The notes: generated by a model from the sequence alone, not told the origin. Counted from the first letter of the stretch, positions 36,782 through 46,866 are shown. The stretch: 64,000 bases of DNA from Bacteroidota bacterium (GCA_029573235.1 JAKQGX010000004.1:1-64000); one strand, 5' to 3'. Made by a program: numbers and translations.

Positions 36782-39112
36782 TTACAACGTCAGGTCAGCA
36801 TCATTCTCAGGTATTGTATTGGTATTGGTTGCTTCTGGAGAATTTTGAGGAGTCCTTTCTTTATCATTTCTAAATTGACCTCTTGGGCGATCCTGTCCTT
36901 TTCTATCGAAGTCTTTGCGAGGTCCTTTTTCAGCATTGTCACGACGCTCTCTTTTTTCGGGTTCTACATATCCTTCGGGTTTTTCCATAAGCACCTTGCG
37001 GCTCAAACGAAGTTTACCGGTTTTTGGATCAGTACCCACCAATTTAATTTTCACTTTATCTCCTTCAGCTAATACGCCATCAAGTGTTTCTAATCGTTTC
37101 CAACTCACTTCAGAGATGTGCAATAAGCCTTGTTTGCCCGGCAAAAATTCGATAAAGGCACCAAATGCAACGACTGATTTTACAACGCCTTCATAGGTTT
37201 CACCAATTTCCGGAACAGCTACAATCCCTTTTATCCAGTTGAGCGCTTTATCAATGCTTTCTTTATTGGAAGAAAATACTTTTACGATGCCTTTGTTGTT
37301 TTCTTCTTCAATATTGATGGTCGCACCGGTTTCTCTTTGTATTTCTTGAATAATCTTACCGCCGGGTCCAATTACGGCACCAATAAACTCGCTGTCGATA
37401 ATAAGCTGCTCAATGCGAGGCGCATGTGGTTTCAGGTCTTCACGATGCAGCGGTAAAGTCTGATACATGGCATCAAGGATATGCAAGCGACCACGTTTAG
37501 CTTGTGCCAATGCTTGGCGCATCACATCCATGCTCAGTCCGTCCACTTTAATATCCATTTGAATGCCACATATACCATCACGAGTACCGGTCACTTTAAA
37601 ATCCATATCTCCCAAATGATCTTCGTCGCCCAAGATATCGGTTAACACAGCCCATTTACCATCTGATGCACGAGAGATTAAGCCCATGGCCACACCACCT
37701 ACGTGTTTAGGGAACGGCACACCGGCATCCATTAATGCCAATGAACCGGCGCAAACAGTAGCCATTGAAGAGGAACCATTAGACTCTAAGATATCAGAAA
37801 CAACACGTACGGTATATGGGAAGGAATCGCCGGGCATCATTTGCTCTAAGGAGCGCATTGCCAAGTTACCATGTCCCACTTCACGACGACCTGGGCCACG
37901 CATTGGCTTGGTTTCTCCGGTTGAGAAAGGCGGGAAATTGTAGTGTAGAATAAATTTTCGATAGTCTGAAGTAGCGGCACTTTCTACTAATAGTTCGTCA
38001 TTTGTAGTACCTAATGTAACGGTTGTTAGGGATTGGGTTTCGCCACGGGTAAATAAGGCGGACCCATGTGGAGAAGGCAAGATATCGGTTTCGATAGTCA
38101 AGGGGCGGACATCTTCTAGTCCACGTCCATCTAAGCGTCTTTGCTCATCCAATATCATGTTGCGTACGGTGTAGTACTGTAGGTCTTCTAAATATTTTTT
38201 AGCAAAAGAACGTGTTTCATCCGGTAATGTTTCTCCTTCTGCCAAGCCTTCAGAAAGATGCAACATTAAATCTTCTTGCAAAGCTTTATAAGCATCGCTA
38301 CGGTCGTGTTTTGCTGAGGCACTGCGCGCAATGGTTTTCATGCGCTCTCCGGCAAATGCTTCAACTGCTGCTTTTACGGTTTCGTTTTCTACCGCTTTGG
38401 TATAATCGCGTTTTTCGGGTGCGTTTATTTTTTCGCGAAGGGCTTGTTGTGCTTGTATCTGCGTACGAATGGCAGTATGCGCTGTTTCGATGGCCGTAAT
38501 GAGGTCTTCTTCATTACATTCTTTGGCATCGCCTTCCACCATCATAATATTTTTATCGGTAGCCGCAATGATAAAGTCCATGTCGGCATCTTTCATTTCT
38601 GTGCGTGTAGGGTTTACCAGATATTGTCCATTAACACGGGCAATTCTTACTTCAGAAATAATTTCTTGAATGGGTACATCTGATACGGCAAGAGCAGCAG
38701 AAGCAGCCAAACAAGCCAGTTGGTCAGGCATTACTTCCGGATCGGAAGAAATGAGGTACACTAATACTTGTACATCACACAAATAGTCTTCGGGAAATAG
38801 TGGACGTAGTGCGCGGTCTATCAAACGGGATATTAATACTTCATAATCGCTCAGGCGACCTTCTCTTTTAAAGAAAGAACCCGGTATGCGACCGGCAGAT
38901 GCAAATTTCTCTTGATAATCTACTGTCAATGGAAAAAAAGACTGCCCTGGTTTGGGTTCTTTTGCCGCTACTACAGTAGCCATTATCATACAATTGCCTT
39001 GACGCACTACTACGGCGCCATCAGCTTGGCGGGCAAAACGCCCTGTCTCTATGGAGATTTCTTTTCCGTCGTTCATCTGAAACGAAACGGAAATTGGTTG
39101 AGGAGTGTTCAT
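36782..39112 (-). CDS. pnp: Polyribonucleotide nucleotidyltransferase (PNPase)
   Basis: Two RNase PH domains are visible (GRFARQADGAVVV...; SPHGSALFTRGETQSLTTVTLG with the phosphate-binding RGETQ), then KH (FIGAVIGPGGKIIQEIQRETG) and S1 (GVVKSVVAFGAFIEFLPGKQGLLHISEVSW) RNA-binding domains. The last 65 residues form a charged, low-complexity tail (Arg/Lys/Glu, then polar) longer than in E. coli, possibly for protein contacts. The enzyme degrades RNA 3' to 5' with phosphate. It follows rpsO on the same strand, as in many bacteria, with a long hairpin in the spacer. Confidence 0.97.
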   Translation of the reverse strand: MNTPQPISVSFQMNDGKEISIETGRFARQADGAVVVRQGNCMIMATVVAAKEPKPGQSFFPLTVDYQEKFASAGRIPGSFFKREGRLSDYEVLISRLIDRALRPLFPEDYLCDVQVLVYLISSDPEVMPDQLACLAASAALAVSDVPIQEIISEVRIARVNGQYLVNPTRTEMKDADMDFIIAATDKNIMMVEGDAKECNEEDLITAIETAHTAIRTQIQAQQALREKINAPEKRDYTKAVENETVKAAVEAFAGERMKTIARSASAKHDRSDAYKALQEDLMLHLSEGLAEGETLPDETRSFAKKYLEDLQYYTVRNMILDEQRRLDGRGLEDVRPLTIETDILPSPHGSALFTRGETQSLTTVTLGTTNDELLVESAATSDYRKFILHYNFPPFSTGETKPMRGPGRREVGHGNLAMRSLEQMMPGDSFPYTVRVVSDILESNGSSSMATVCAGSLALMDAGVPFPKHVGGVAMGLISRASDGKWAVLTDILGDEDHLGDMDFKVTGTRDGICGIQMDIKVDGLSMDVMRQALAQAKRGRLHILDAMYQTLPLHREDLKPHAPRIEQLIIDSEFIGAVIGPGGKIIQEIQRETGATINIEEENNKGIVKVFSSNKESIDKALNWIKGIVAVPEIGETYEGVVKSVVAFGAFIEFLPGKQGLLHISEVSWKRLETLDGVLAEGDKVKIKLVGTDPKTGKLRLSRKVLMEKPEGYVEPEKRERRDNAEKGPRKDFDRKGQDRPRGQFRNDKERTPQNSPEATNTNTIPENDADLTL

Positions 39113-39194
39113 GATTTTGTTTTTTTCAGCGAGAAACTGCCGAGTAAATACCAGCTAAGTATCGGCAGCCCACAGTTAAGATTACATCCAATAG

Positions 39195-39233
39195 CACAAT
39201 TCCCAACCGCATTTTATTTAGTTGGGAATTGTG
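39195..39233 (-). promoter_or_regulatory. Long hairpin in the rpsO-pnp spacer
   Basis: CACAATTCCCAAC and its exact 13-base complement flank a 13-base loop between rpsO and pnp. No T-run follows. In E. coli the equivalent spacer has an RNase III-processed stem that controls pnp; a similar role here is inference, and a leaky terminator is the alternative. Confidence 0.6.
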
Positions 39234-39251
39234 ATTAATCATTGTATATAG

Positions 39252-39524
39252 TTATTTACGGATACCTAATTTTTCAATCAAGGCACGGTATCCTTGCAGG
39301 TTCGTACGGCTCATGTACTGCAATAGTCTTTTACGACGACCTACCAATTGCATTAAACCACGGTGTGTAGAGAAATCTTTTTTATTTTGCTTCAGGTGGT
39401 TAGAAATATGGTTGATACGTTCTGTCATTTGAGCGATTTGCACTTCTGTAGCGCCGGTGTTAGTTTCGCTGCCACCGTATGTTTTGTAAATGGTTGTCTT
39501 TTGTTTGCTAGATAAATGTGACAT
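39252..39524 (-). CDS. rpsO: 30S ribosomal protein S15
   Basis: The 90-residue S15 begins MSHLSSKQKTTIYKTYGG at 39524 and shows the conserved GSETNTGATEVQIAQMTERINHISNHLK, the RGLMQLVGRRKRLLQYM rRNA-contact segment and a short basic end. The ORF-track extension upstream includes a TACCTTTG promoter element and is not translated. S15 binds the central 16S rRNA domain. It is followed by pnp, a conserved gene pair. Confidence 0.97.
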   Translation of the reverse strand: MSHLSSKQKTTIYKTYGGSETNTGATEVQIAQMTERINHISNHLKQNKKDFSTHRGLMQLVGRRKRLLQYMSRTNLQGYRALIEKLGIRK

Positions 39525-39543
39525 TATATTATTTTTTCGTTTG

Positions 39544-39551
39544 CAAAGGTA
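39544..39551 (-). promoter_or_regulatory. -7 promoter element TACCTTTG of rpsO
   Basis: TACCTTTG (minus) lies 19 bases before the rpsO ATG at 39524. The divergent intergenic region 39552-39818 up to the next promoter holds nothing else I recognise beyond A/T-rich sequence. Confidence 0.6.
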
Positions 39552-39818
39552 CAATAAATCATTATTCAATTCATTTTTATCAAAAAAATTTTGTTATTGA
39601 TAATCAACTTATTGTAAAACAAGTAAACCAATTAGTAAACCATATTCAGAAAAAAAAGAAGTAAGATAAGGAGGTCGTCCGGTAAAAAAAATCTGAACTA
39701 TAACAGAATTCTAACAGAAATGTTGCCCCCTCTTGCATCTATAAAACAATATGGTGGGTCTATACCATCTTCGACTATGAAAGAGAAATTATCTACGCCA
39801 TGCAACGATTTCATTTTT

Positions 39819-39826
39819 TACTTTTG
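39819..39826 (+). promoter_or_regulatory. -7 promoter element TACTTTTG
   Basis: TACTTTTG lies 16 bases before the ATG at 39843 and inside the ORF-track frame, so the N-terminal 41 codons of that track entry are unlikely to be translated. Confidence 0.55.
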
Positions 39827-39842
39827 CGCATTATTACTACTC

Positions 39843-40088
39843 ATGACATCAAACACACAAGACAACCTTCCACGCCGTAGCAATATGGAAAAGATTCAAA
39901 TCCCTCTTCATTTAGGAATGGGCTTTTTATACATCGTAATAGGGCTGATGGTTCTCTACATTAAATACTTCGGCTCAATGGCATTATCATCCAGTATAGC
40001 CTACTTTTTAGGCTCTATGCTTTTGTTATATGGTTGCTTTCGCATTTGGAGAGGCATTACAATGATGCGTCAGCAGACCAAACGATAA
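39843..40088 (+). CDS. Small two-helix membrane protein
   Basis: Starting at MTSNTQDN, the 81-residue product has two hydrophobic helices (MGFLYIVIGLMVLYI and SSSIAYFLGSMLLLYGCF) and a basic C-terminus (RIWRGITMMRQQTKR). This looks like an inner-membrane hairpin with cytoplasmic ends. No family is recognised. The next gene, a PstS-like lipoprotein, starts about 60 bases downstream on the same strand; a link is possible but not shown. Confidence 0.6.
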   Translation: MTSNTQDNLPRRSNMEKIQIPLHLGMGFLYIVIGLMVLYIKYFGSMALSSSIAYFLGSMLLLYGCFRIWRGITMMRQQTKR

Positions 40089-40149
40089 AGTCGTTAAATT
40101 CCTGTTACGCAAAATAGCAACCCGTAAAAATCATTTAAAATTGCACTTT

Positions 40150-41058
40150 ATGAAAATTGTGTCTCCATATGGACTTCTATTCCTTGGTAGCCTTTTCCTT
40201 TTGGGGTGCCGCGATAATGCCCCCCAACAAGCTACGGATACTTTAAGCAGCGGCACAATCCGCATTTCGGCAGACGAAACTTTTCGCCCAATTATTGAAG
40301 AACAAAAAAAGGTCTTTGATAGCAGTTTTCCGGATGCTCATATTACTATTCAATACAAGTCGGAGTCGCAGTGCATACAAGATTTTATGAATGATAGTGT
40401 TAGGCTGGTATTGGTAACACGCGACCTTTCTGCAAATGAAAAAGCCGTTTGTGAACAGAAAAAAGTAGTGCCTACAACCCTGGCTATTGCCAAAGATGCG
40501 GTAGCCGTTATTGTTCACAAAGAAGCTGCTGATTCAGCATTTGGGATAGAAGAGTTGAAAGGAATACTTACAGGTAGTTATAAGAAGAAATTCACCGTCG
40601 TATTTGACAACCAGGGTTCCAGTACGCTTCGGTATATGATGGATTCCATACTACAGAACCAACCCCTTGGCGCCAATGTATTTGCCGCAAAAGGTAACGA
40701 TTCGGTGTTGGCATATGTAGCAAAAAATCCCGATGCTATTGGTTTTGTAGGCGTAAGCTATGTATCAGACTTCAGTGATCCCGAGGGTCTGGCGTTTACT
40801 AGTTCCGTACGAGTGGCTGCCATTTACAACGACAGCTTACAACAGTACTTCAAGCCCTACCAAGCCTATATTGCTCCCAACTATTATCCCCTCACCCGAA
40901 ATTTGTTTTACATTAATAGAGAAACTTACCCCGGTCTTGGCACAGGCTTTGCAAATTTCTTAGCCAAGGAGCGTGGACAATTAATATTTAAACAAGCTCG
41001 TTTATTCCCTTTACGAACCAATATTATTTTCAGAGACGCACAACTCAACACTCGATAA
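40150..41058 (+). CDS. PstS-like phosphate/anion-binding lipoprotein
   Basis: The ORF-track start is a TTG; the natural start is the ATG at 40150 (MKIVSPYG). A lipobox (LFLLGC) is followed by a type II periplasmic binding-protein fold: TIRISADETFRPIIEEQ, then VRLVLVTRDLS, VHKEAADSAFGIEELKGILTG, and NQGSSTLRYMMDSIL, the Ser/Thr-rich loop used by PstS proteins to bind phosphate. No pst permease genes are adjacent. It may be a stand-alone phosphate sensor or buffer, as often seen in Bacteroidota beside a TPR protein like the one downstream. Confidence 0.82.
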   Translation: MKIVSPYGLLFLGSLFLLGCRDNAPQQATDTLSSGTIRISADETFRPIIEEQKKVFDSSFPDAHITIQYKSESQCIQDFMNDSVRLVLVTRDLSANEKAVCEQKKVVPTTLAIAKDAVAVIVHKEAADSAFGIEELKGILTGSYKKKFTVVFDNQGSSTLRYMMDSILQNQPLGANVFAAKGNDSVLAYVAKNPDAIGFVGVSYVSDFSDPEGLAFTSSVRVAAIYNDSLQQYFKPYQAYIAPNYYPLTRNLFYINRETYPGLGTGFANFLAKERGQLIFKQARLFPLRTNIIFRDAQLNTR

Positions 41059-41089
41059 TTTACTTACCAACATTCATATTTGTAGAACC

Positions 41090-42673
41090 ATGTATAGAAC
41101 CATGAAACAACCAATCATAATTGTAGCGGCTTTATCGTTGAGCCTGCAAGCTACAGCACAATCGCTGGAAGAAGGCATTAAAATGTATCATTACGAACGA
41201 TACGAGTCTGCCAAAAAAATTCTAACCCCGCTTGCGGCTAGTAACCCTATTGCCAATTACTATTTAGGACTTTCTGAACTGGGAGTTGAAAACACGTCTG
41301 CAGCTCAAGCCATCTTTTCGAAATATGCTGATGATGCCGCCAACCAATCCGGTATGGCTCGCATAGCCTTTGCCAACGGCAATGCCGCCGAGGGACAAAG
41401 ACTAGCAAAAATGGTAGCCGATAAAGCCAAGAAAAAAGAGTGGGAACCTTTGAAATATGCTGCAGATGCCATTACTTACTCAGAAGGTAGCGACAAACAA
41501 ACTGCTATTGACTGGTATAAAACTGCGTTAACCAAAGCAGACAACACCCCGTTGCGTTTAGCATTGGGTGATGCTTACCGTCAAATAATCGGTGGCGGTG
41601 GAGAAGCCATGAACAACTATGAGCGAGTTACCACAAAAGAACCAAATAATTCACTAGCTTTTTCTAAAATAGGAGCGCTTTGGTATGCCGCTAAGAACTA
41701 TAAGCTGGCACTTGAAAACTACAATAAAGCCAAAGAGGCAGACCCCAACAACCCACTACCCTACCGCGATTTAGCGAATGCTTATTTCTGGACGGGCAAA
41801 TACGATCTTGCCAAGCATAACATTGAGCATTACCTTTCCTTGTCGGATAAATCAATCGATGACCAAATACAATATGCCAATATTTTGTACTTGAGCAAGG
41901 ATTATCCCGGAGCCATCAATAAGGTAAATGAACTCATTCAATCCGGCGTTTCAAAACCGGGATTCTACGGAATTCTTGCCTATAGCCAATTGGAAACAAA
42001 AGATACCGCTAATGCCTTGGTGAACGTGCGTAAATATTTCTCAATGCAAAAACCGGAAAAGATATTCCCTTCCGATTTTATCAATTATGGTAAAATACTC
42101 CTCGCCAATAATCAAGCGGACTCTGCCAACAACTATTTCAGTAAAGCTATTGCTGCCGATACGGCTAAAGACAAATCGGAACGCTATCGGGAAATTGCTG
42201 AAGGATTTAAAAGCCTGAAAACAACAGAAGGCTATGCCAAAGCTGGTGAATGGTACGGCAAAATAATTGCCGAAAACCCACAGGCGAAAGCCCTTGATTA
42301 TTTTTACACCGGTTTCTATAGCTACTACTCCAAAAATTATACGGCTGCTGCCGGTGCGTTTGAACAAATGGAGGCCAAATTTCCCGACCAGCCATCTGCT
42401 ATTTACTGGAGAGCCAGAGTAGCATCCGCACAAGACGAAGAAGCCAAAAAAGGAACTGCGACATCATATTACGAAAAATGGTTACAAACTACTGTAGCGG
42501 GTTATGAAAAAAAGAATGCAGACCTAATGTATGCATACCAATACTTAGCATTGTACTATTATAACACCGGCGACAAAGCCAGCATGAATACATACTTGTC
42601 CAAAATAGAAGCCATAGAACCCGGCAACGCTTTCTTAAAACAAATGAAAGACTTGGGAAAAAAGAAAGGCTAA
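41090..42673 (+). CDS. Exported tetratricopeptide-repeat protein
   Basis: A signal peptide (VAALSLSLQATAQ; start at either Met of MYRTM) is followed by at least seven TPR-like helical pairs, for example NSLAFSKIGALWYAAKNYKLALENY, NPLPYRDLANAYFWTGKYDLA and ADSANNYFSKAIA. Such proteins act as scaffolds in the periplasm. It follows the PstS-like lipoprotein by about 30 bases, so they probably form an operon. No enzymatic motif is seen. Confidence 0.85.
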   Translation: MYRTMKQPIIIVAALSLSLQATAQSLEEGIKMYHYERYESAKKILTPLAASNPIANYYLGLSELGVENTSAAQAIFSKYADDAANQSGMARIAFANGNAAEGQRLAKMVADKAKKKEWEPLKYAADAITYSEGSDKQTAIDWYKTALTKADNTPLRLALGDAYRQIIGGGGEAMNNYERVTTKEPNNSLAFSKIGALWYAAKNYKLALENYNKAKEADPNNPLPYRDLANAYFWTGKYDLAKHNIEHYLSLSDKSIDDQIQYANILYLSKDYPGAINKVNELIQSGVSKPGFYGILAYSQLETKDTANALVNVRKYFSMQKPEKIFPSDFINYGKILLANNQADSANNYFSKAIAADTAKDKSERYREIAEGFKSLKTTEGYAKAGEWYGKIIAENPQAKALDYFYTGFYSYYSKNYTAAAGAFEQMEAKFPDQPSAIYWRARVASAQDEEAKKGTATSYYEKWLQTTVAGYEKKNADLMYAYQYLALYYYNTGDKASMNTYLSKIEAIEPGNAFLKQMKDLGKKKG

Positions 42674-42710
42674 TTAAAGTTTCTTACATAATTAAGAAAA
42701 CATTTTCTGA

Positions 42711-42738
42711 AGAGGGGCTACAAGTATTTGTAGCCTCT
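42711..42738 (+). terminator. Imperfect intrinsic terminator after the TPR gene
   Basis: AGAGGGGCTACAA pairs with TTGTAGCCTCT with a two-G bulge, followed by a T-rich stretch. Confidence 0.6.
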
Positions 42739-42878
42739 ATATTTTTGATGAAACTTTCAAAGTGTTTTCAATATACTGTACAATGCATGGCTTGTAACCA
42801 TAATAAGATTTAGATACTCTAATTGTATATTACCATCATTAAAAAGAAAAGAATTACTTAAACCAACACTATAAACAA

Positions 42879-43976
42879 ATGTGTTCAATTAATTTTAAAT
42901 CAATAACATTACCTCTAATTTTATTCATCTTTTTTGGTGACCTACAAATAGGATTAGCACAGCCACCAACCATAGCCAGCTATAACACAGAAGCATATTG
43001 GCAGGGATTTCATTTGCTTTCTTCCGGTGGAAATCTCGACATCTTACCACAAGACAAAGTAGTCATTATGGCAAGCAATAGGCGTTTCCAAAAAGACTCG
43101 CTTCGTTTTCTCACAGACCAATCTGAAAATAACATTCGCTATTTTTTGGTATGGGAACGTCAGCAGCAACGGTTGGTATTACCGGTAAAGGATTTGAAAA
43201 CAGCCATTCACTCTATTCCCAATAAAGATAAAGACTGGGTCATCTACACCGAAGGTATGGGTAAGCTCTTTACCTCAGCTGCTGATAGAGCTTTGCGGAT
43301 GCAATCCCAATATGATGTAAATGTCATCATGCTCGACTACCCCAGTATCAGCTCCCGGCACAAAAGATTAGGCAATTACTACTTTGCTAAGCGAGAGGCG
43401 ACCCATGCCCACCAAGCTTTTGCACCTGTTTTGGACACCCTTAAAAAAATGAAACAAGGAAACGAATTAGGAAACGGTAGTTTCAACGTGTTCTTTCATA
43501 GTATGGGTAATATTGTGATGGAGACTTTGGTAAAGAAACATCGTTTAAGTGCTATCAACAATACTATTTGGGTGGACAACCTATTACTGAATGCAGCCTG
43601 TGTGCCTCAATACCGTCATCGGAATTGGTTAGAAAAAATCAAGTTTAGTAAACAAATATATGTGCTCTATAACCCCAAAGATTATACTCTTGGCGGTGCC
43701 TATCTCCTCAGCAAAAAACAATTATTAGGAAAAAAAGTACATCGCCCATTAGCAAAAAACGTTCAATATATTAATGTGGAAAACCTAGTAGGTAAAGGAC
43801 ATAGTTATTTCCTTCACTTGCAAGGAATGCCTCCGCAACCCGAAGAGTTGAGAACCTTGTACCAAACCGTATTACATGGCAGTCCTTTACTATTGACCGA
43901 TAAGCAACGCTTTGGCGTATCTTCTTTCCGCCACATTGGTTGGGAAATACTGCCACAGACAAGCAGATTGAACTAA
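42879..43976 (+). CDS. Exported alpha/beta-hydrolase-like protein (DUF900-type)
   Basis: A signal peptide ending GLAQ precedes an alpha/beta-hydrolase-like chain. The central VNVIMLDYPS strand, the nucleophile-elbow-like FHSMGNIVME (Ser between His and Met, as in DUF900 hydrolases) and KQIYVLYNPKDYTL with a possible acid support this, with a late His (GKGHSYFLH) as candidate for the triad. Substrate unknown. It is a single gene in AT-richer surroundings and convergent with ftsY. Confidence 0.72.
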   Translation: MCSINFKSITLPLILFIFFGDLQIGLAQPPTIASYNTEAYWQGFHLLSSGGNLDILPQDKVVIMASNRRFQKDSLRFLTDQSENNIRYFLVWERQQQRLVLPVKDLKTAIHSIPNKDKDWVIYTEGMGKLFTSAADRALRMQSQYDVNVIMLDYPSISSRHKRLGNYYFAKREATHAHQAFAPVLDTLKKMKQGNELGNGSFNVFFHSMGNIVMETLVKKHRLSAINNTIWVDNLLLNAACVPQYRHRNWLEKIKFSKQIYVLYNPKDYTLGGAYLLSKKQLLGKKVHRPLAKNVQYINVENLVGKGHSYFLHLQGMPPQPEELRTLYQTVLHGSPLLLTDKQRFGVSSFRHIGWEILPQTSRLN

Positions 43977-44011
43977 TCAGGACATTTTAGAAAAGAGTCC
44001 CCCAAAAAACA

Positions 44012-44989
44012 CTATTTCTCCAGGCTAAACAAACTATCCACAAATTCGTATTTATTGAAAATTTGTAAGTCTTCCATTTTCTCACCCACGCCAATGTACT
44101 TCACTGGAATTTTAAACTGATTGGCAATTGCCAACACCACGCCTCCTTTGGCAGTGCCATCCAACTTAGTAACCGCAATTGCAGACACTTCGGTAGCTGC
44201 TGTAAAATGTTTGGCTTGTTCCAAAGCATTTTGTCCGGTACTACCATCCAAGACTAGCACAACTTCGTGCGGCGCATCCGGCATTTTTTTGGAAATAACC
44301 CTTCTTATTTTAGACAGTTCGTCCATCAGATATGCTTTGTTGTGCAACCTGCCGGCAGTATCAATAATGACCACATCCGCATCACGAGCAATGCCACTAG
44401 CTACAGCATCGAAGGCTACTGAACTGGGATCGCTTCCCATTTCTTTTTTTACAATGGGCACCCCTACTCGGTCGCTCCAGATGGTCAGTTGATCTACCGC
44501 AGCTGCACGAAAAGTATCGGCTGCACCCAATACTACCGATTTGCCGTGCCGTTTAAAATTGTAAGCCAACTTACCAATAGTAGTGGTTTTACCTACTCCA
44601 TTCACCCCCACAACTAAAATTACGTATGGCTTTTTGCCCGTGGGAACTTCAAAAGTTGCATGTTCGTTGGAAGGAGCATCAGTAAGCATGCTCATAATTT
44701 CTTCCTGCAAGATAGCATTGAGCTGTGCTGTACCGAGGTATTTATCTTTGGCTACTCGCGCTTCTATACGGTTGATAATGGCCACAGTGGTATCAATGCC
44801 TACATCCGCAGCTACTAAGGCATTTTCCAGCTCATCCAACACATCTTCATCCACCTTGTCTTTGCCGGCTATAGCTTTGGTAATCTTTGCAAAAAAGCCC
44901 TCTTTCGTCTTTTGCAAGCCTTGGTCGAGCGCCTGTTTCTGTTCTTCCTGCTCTTTATTTCGTTTGAATAATTTGTCAAAAAGGCCCAT
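44012..44989 (-). CDS. ftsY: Signal recognition particle receptor FtsY
   Basis: The SRP GTPase motifs are present: GVNGVGKTTTIGKLA (P-loop), DTFRAAA (G2), DTAGRLHNKAYLM (G3), TKLDGTAKGG (G4) and IGVGEKMEDLQIF at the end. An N domain precedes them (EDVLDELENALVAADVG). At 325 residues it is the short form without the long acidic A domain, normal for Bacteroidota. It receives SRP-ribosome complexes at the inner membrane. The neighbouring upstream gene is arginine decarboxylase-like, about 170 bases away. Confidence 0.97.
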   Translation of the reverse strand: MGLFDKLFKRNKEQEEQKQALDQGLQKTKEGFFAKITKAIAGKDKVDEDVLDELENALVAADVGIDTTVAIINRIEARVAKDKYLGTAQLNAILQEEIMSMLTDAPSNEHATFEVPTGKKPYVILVVGVNGVGKTTTIGKLAYNFKRHGKSVVLGAADTFRAAAVDQLTIWSDRVGVPIVKKEMGSDPSSVAFDAVASGIARDADVVIIDTAGRLHNKAYLMDELSKIRRVISKKMPDAPHEVVLVLDGSTGQNALEQAKHFTAATEVSAIAVTKLDGTAKGGVVLAIANQFKIPVKYIGVGEKMEDLQIFNKYEFVDSLFSLEK

Positions 44990-45159
44990 AATGATTCTTA
45001 AAACTGCGAAGTTATAAGAACTAGTAATACCTGCACCCCTTCATGTAAAAAAATTGACGCTGAGCATATCTACAGCAATTACCAATGACGAGTCGGTAAT
45101 GCTATAAGCGATTGCTATGAATGAGGTTTACGGTGTTGACTAAGGTGGTTAAAAGGACA

Positions 45160-46572
45160 TTATTTAATATAGCCTAAAATCTTCAACATGCTTTGTGGAG
45201 TTTGCTCTTTGGCATAGAGCCAATCTTCTAATTCGCCGTCTTTATTACGTTCTACAATGATATGCTTAGGCGATGGAATCATGCAATGTTTAATACCACC
45301 ATAGCCTGCCAATTGATCTTGATAGGCACCGGTATGAAAGAAGCCGATGTAGAGCGGTTCTTCCTTTTTGTCCTTATCCAGCTTTGGAAGAAATACGGCA
45401 TTGATATGTTCTTCGGAGGTATAGAAATCGTGGCTATCACAGGTGAGACCCCCGAGGTGTACCTCTTGGTACTCTTTGTCCCATTTGTTGATGGGCATTA
45501 ATAAAAACTTTTCTCCTATGCCCCAAGTATCAGGCAATGTGGTGATAAAGGAGCTGTCAATCATGTACCAAATTTCGCGATCGTTTTGCATTTTTTCGTT
45601 GAGTACCGAGTACACTACGGCACCGCTTTCACCCACAGTAAACGAGCCAAATTCGGTGTAGATATCGGGGACATCTACTTTGTTTTTCTTACAAATGTTT
45701 TTGATGTTGATGATAATTTGGTTGACCATGTAGTTGTAGTCATAGTCGAAGCCCAATGAATGTTTGATGGGAAAGCCGCCCCCAATATTCAACCCATCCA
45801 ATTCCGGACAAATCTTTTTCAACTGGCACCACAGGTTTACTACTTTATTTAATTCGCTCCAGTAGTAAATATCGTCTTTGATGCCTTTATTCATAAAGAA
45901 GTGTAGCATCTTCAACTGAAATCGATTGTTTCCTTTTATTTTATCTACATAAAACTCCAATACATCTCTACTGCGAATACCCAAACGAGATGTGTAAAAA
46001 TCAAAGGTCGGTTCTTCTTCACATGCAATGCGGATGCCTATTTTCACCGGCTCTTTGGTGCGAATAGATTTTTTATAATCTTCAAATTCATCTTTATTAT
46101 CCAAGATGGGAATGACGTTTTTGAAGCCACTGTTGATTAGTTGAGAGATATTACGAGTGTAAGGTTTGGTTTTAAACCCATTGCAAATAATGTATGTTTC
46201 TTTGCTAATTTTTCGTCTTTTGTACAACTGCCGCACCAACTCTATGTCATAAGCAAAAGAAGTTTCGATATGTACTCCGTGCTTCAGGGTTTCCTCTACA
46301 ATAAATGAAAAATGTGAGCTTTTGGTGCAGTAGCAATAGTAGTAATTGCCATCGTATCGATGTTTTTTGATGGCATCATTAAAGAGTTTCTTTGCCTTGT
46401 TTATCTGGCTGCCAATTTTGGGTAAATAGGTCAGTTTGAAGGGGGTGCCATACTTGTCTATCAGTTTTTTGATATCCACACCGTTAAATTCGAGATAACT
46501 GTTTTTTACATCAAACCCCTCTTGTGGGAAGTCAAACGTCTGGTGGACGAGGTCCGTATAAGTATTGTTCAT
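45160..46572 (-). CDS. Arginine decarboxylase-like PLP enzyme (alanine racemase fold)
   Basis: This fold III PLP enzyme has the Schiff-base Lys at about residue 84 in YYCYCTKSS, the phosphate-binding GLNIGGGFP, ETSFAYDIELV, and YIICNGFKTKPYTRN, which is typical of biosynthetic arginine decarboxylases. The C-terminal barrel has the catalytic Cys region (LTCDSHDFY). Its 470 residues match the shorter Bacteroidota arginine decarboxylase family, which makes agmatine for polyamine synthesis. Another diamino-acid decarboxylase activity cannot be excluded. It is monocistronic. Confidence 0.85.
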   Translation of the reverse strand: MNNTYTDLVHQTFDFPQEGFDVKNSYLEFNGVDIKKLIDKYGTPFKLTYLPKIGSQINKAKKLFNDAIKKHRYDGNYYYCYCTKSSHFSFIVEETLKHGVHIETSFAYDIELVRQLYKRRKISKETYIICNGFKTKPYTRNISQLINSGFKNVIPILDNKDEFEDYKKSIRTKEPVKIGIRIACEEEPTFDFYTSRLGIRSRDVLEFYVDKIKGNNRFQLKMLHFFMNKGIKDDIYYWSELNKVVNLWCQLKKICPELDGLNIGGGFPIKHSLGFDYDYNYMVNQIIINIKNICKKNKVDVPDIYTEFGSFTVGESGAVVYSVLNEKMQNDREIWYMIDSSFITTLPDTWGIGEKFLLMPINKWDKEYQEVHLGGLTCDSHDFYTSEEHINAVFLPKLDKDKKEEPLYIGFFHTGAYQDQLAGYGGIKHCMIPSPKHIIVERNKDGELEDWLYAKEQTPQSMLKILGYIK

Positions 46573-46866
46573 TAAAGTATATCGAATAGATTACCCAACA
46601 AAAAATAAAAGGAAACAAACGTACATAAAAAATTGCATTCATAGCAGTCAACATTCAGTTAAGAAGAAAATGTTTTTTGTCGCACGTTTATTACAGATTG
46701 GATAAGATACTGCTACCATTCCATGTCGGGGGCAGATTTATTTTTTTCATAAAAGAGAATTCCTGTAACTTCCCATCCGTTACGGCTTTTGCCATATTTT
46801 ATTCGCACCGCCACAGCCTACAATACTTCAAAAGCAGCCGTCCTTTATTCACATATTATACCATCC

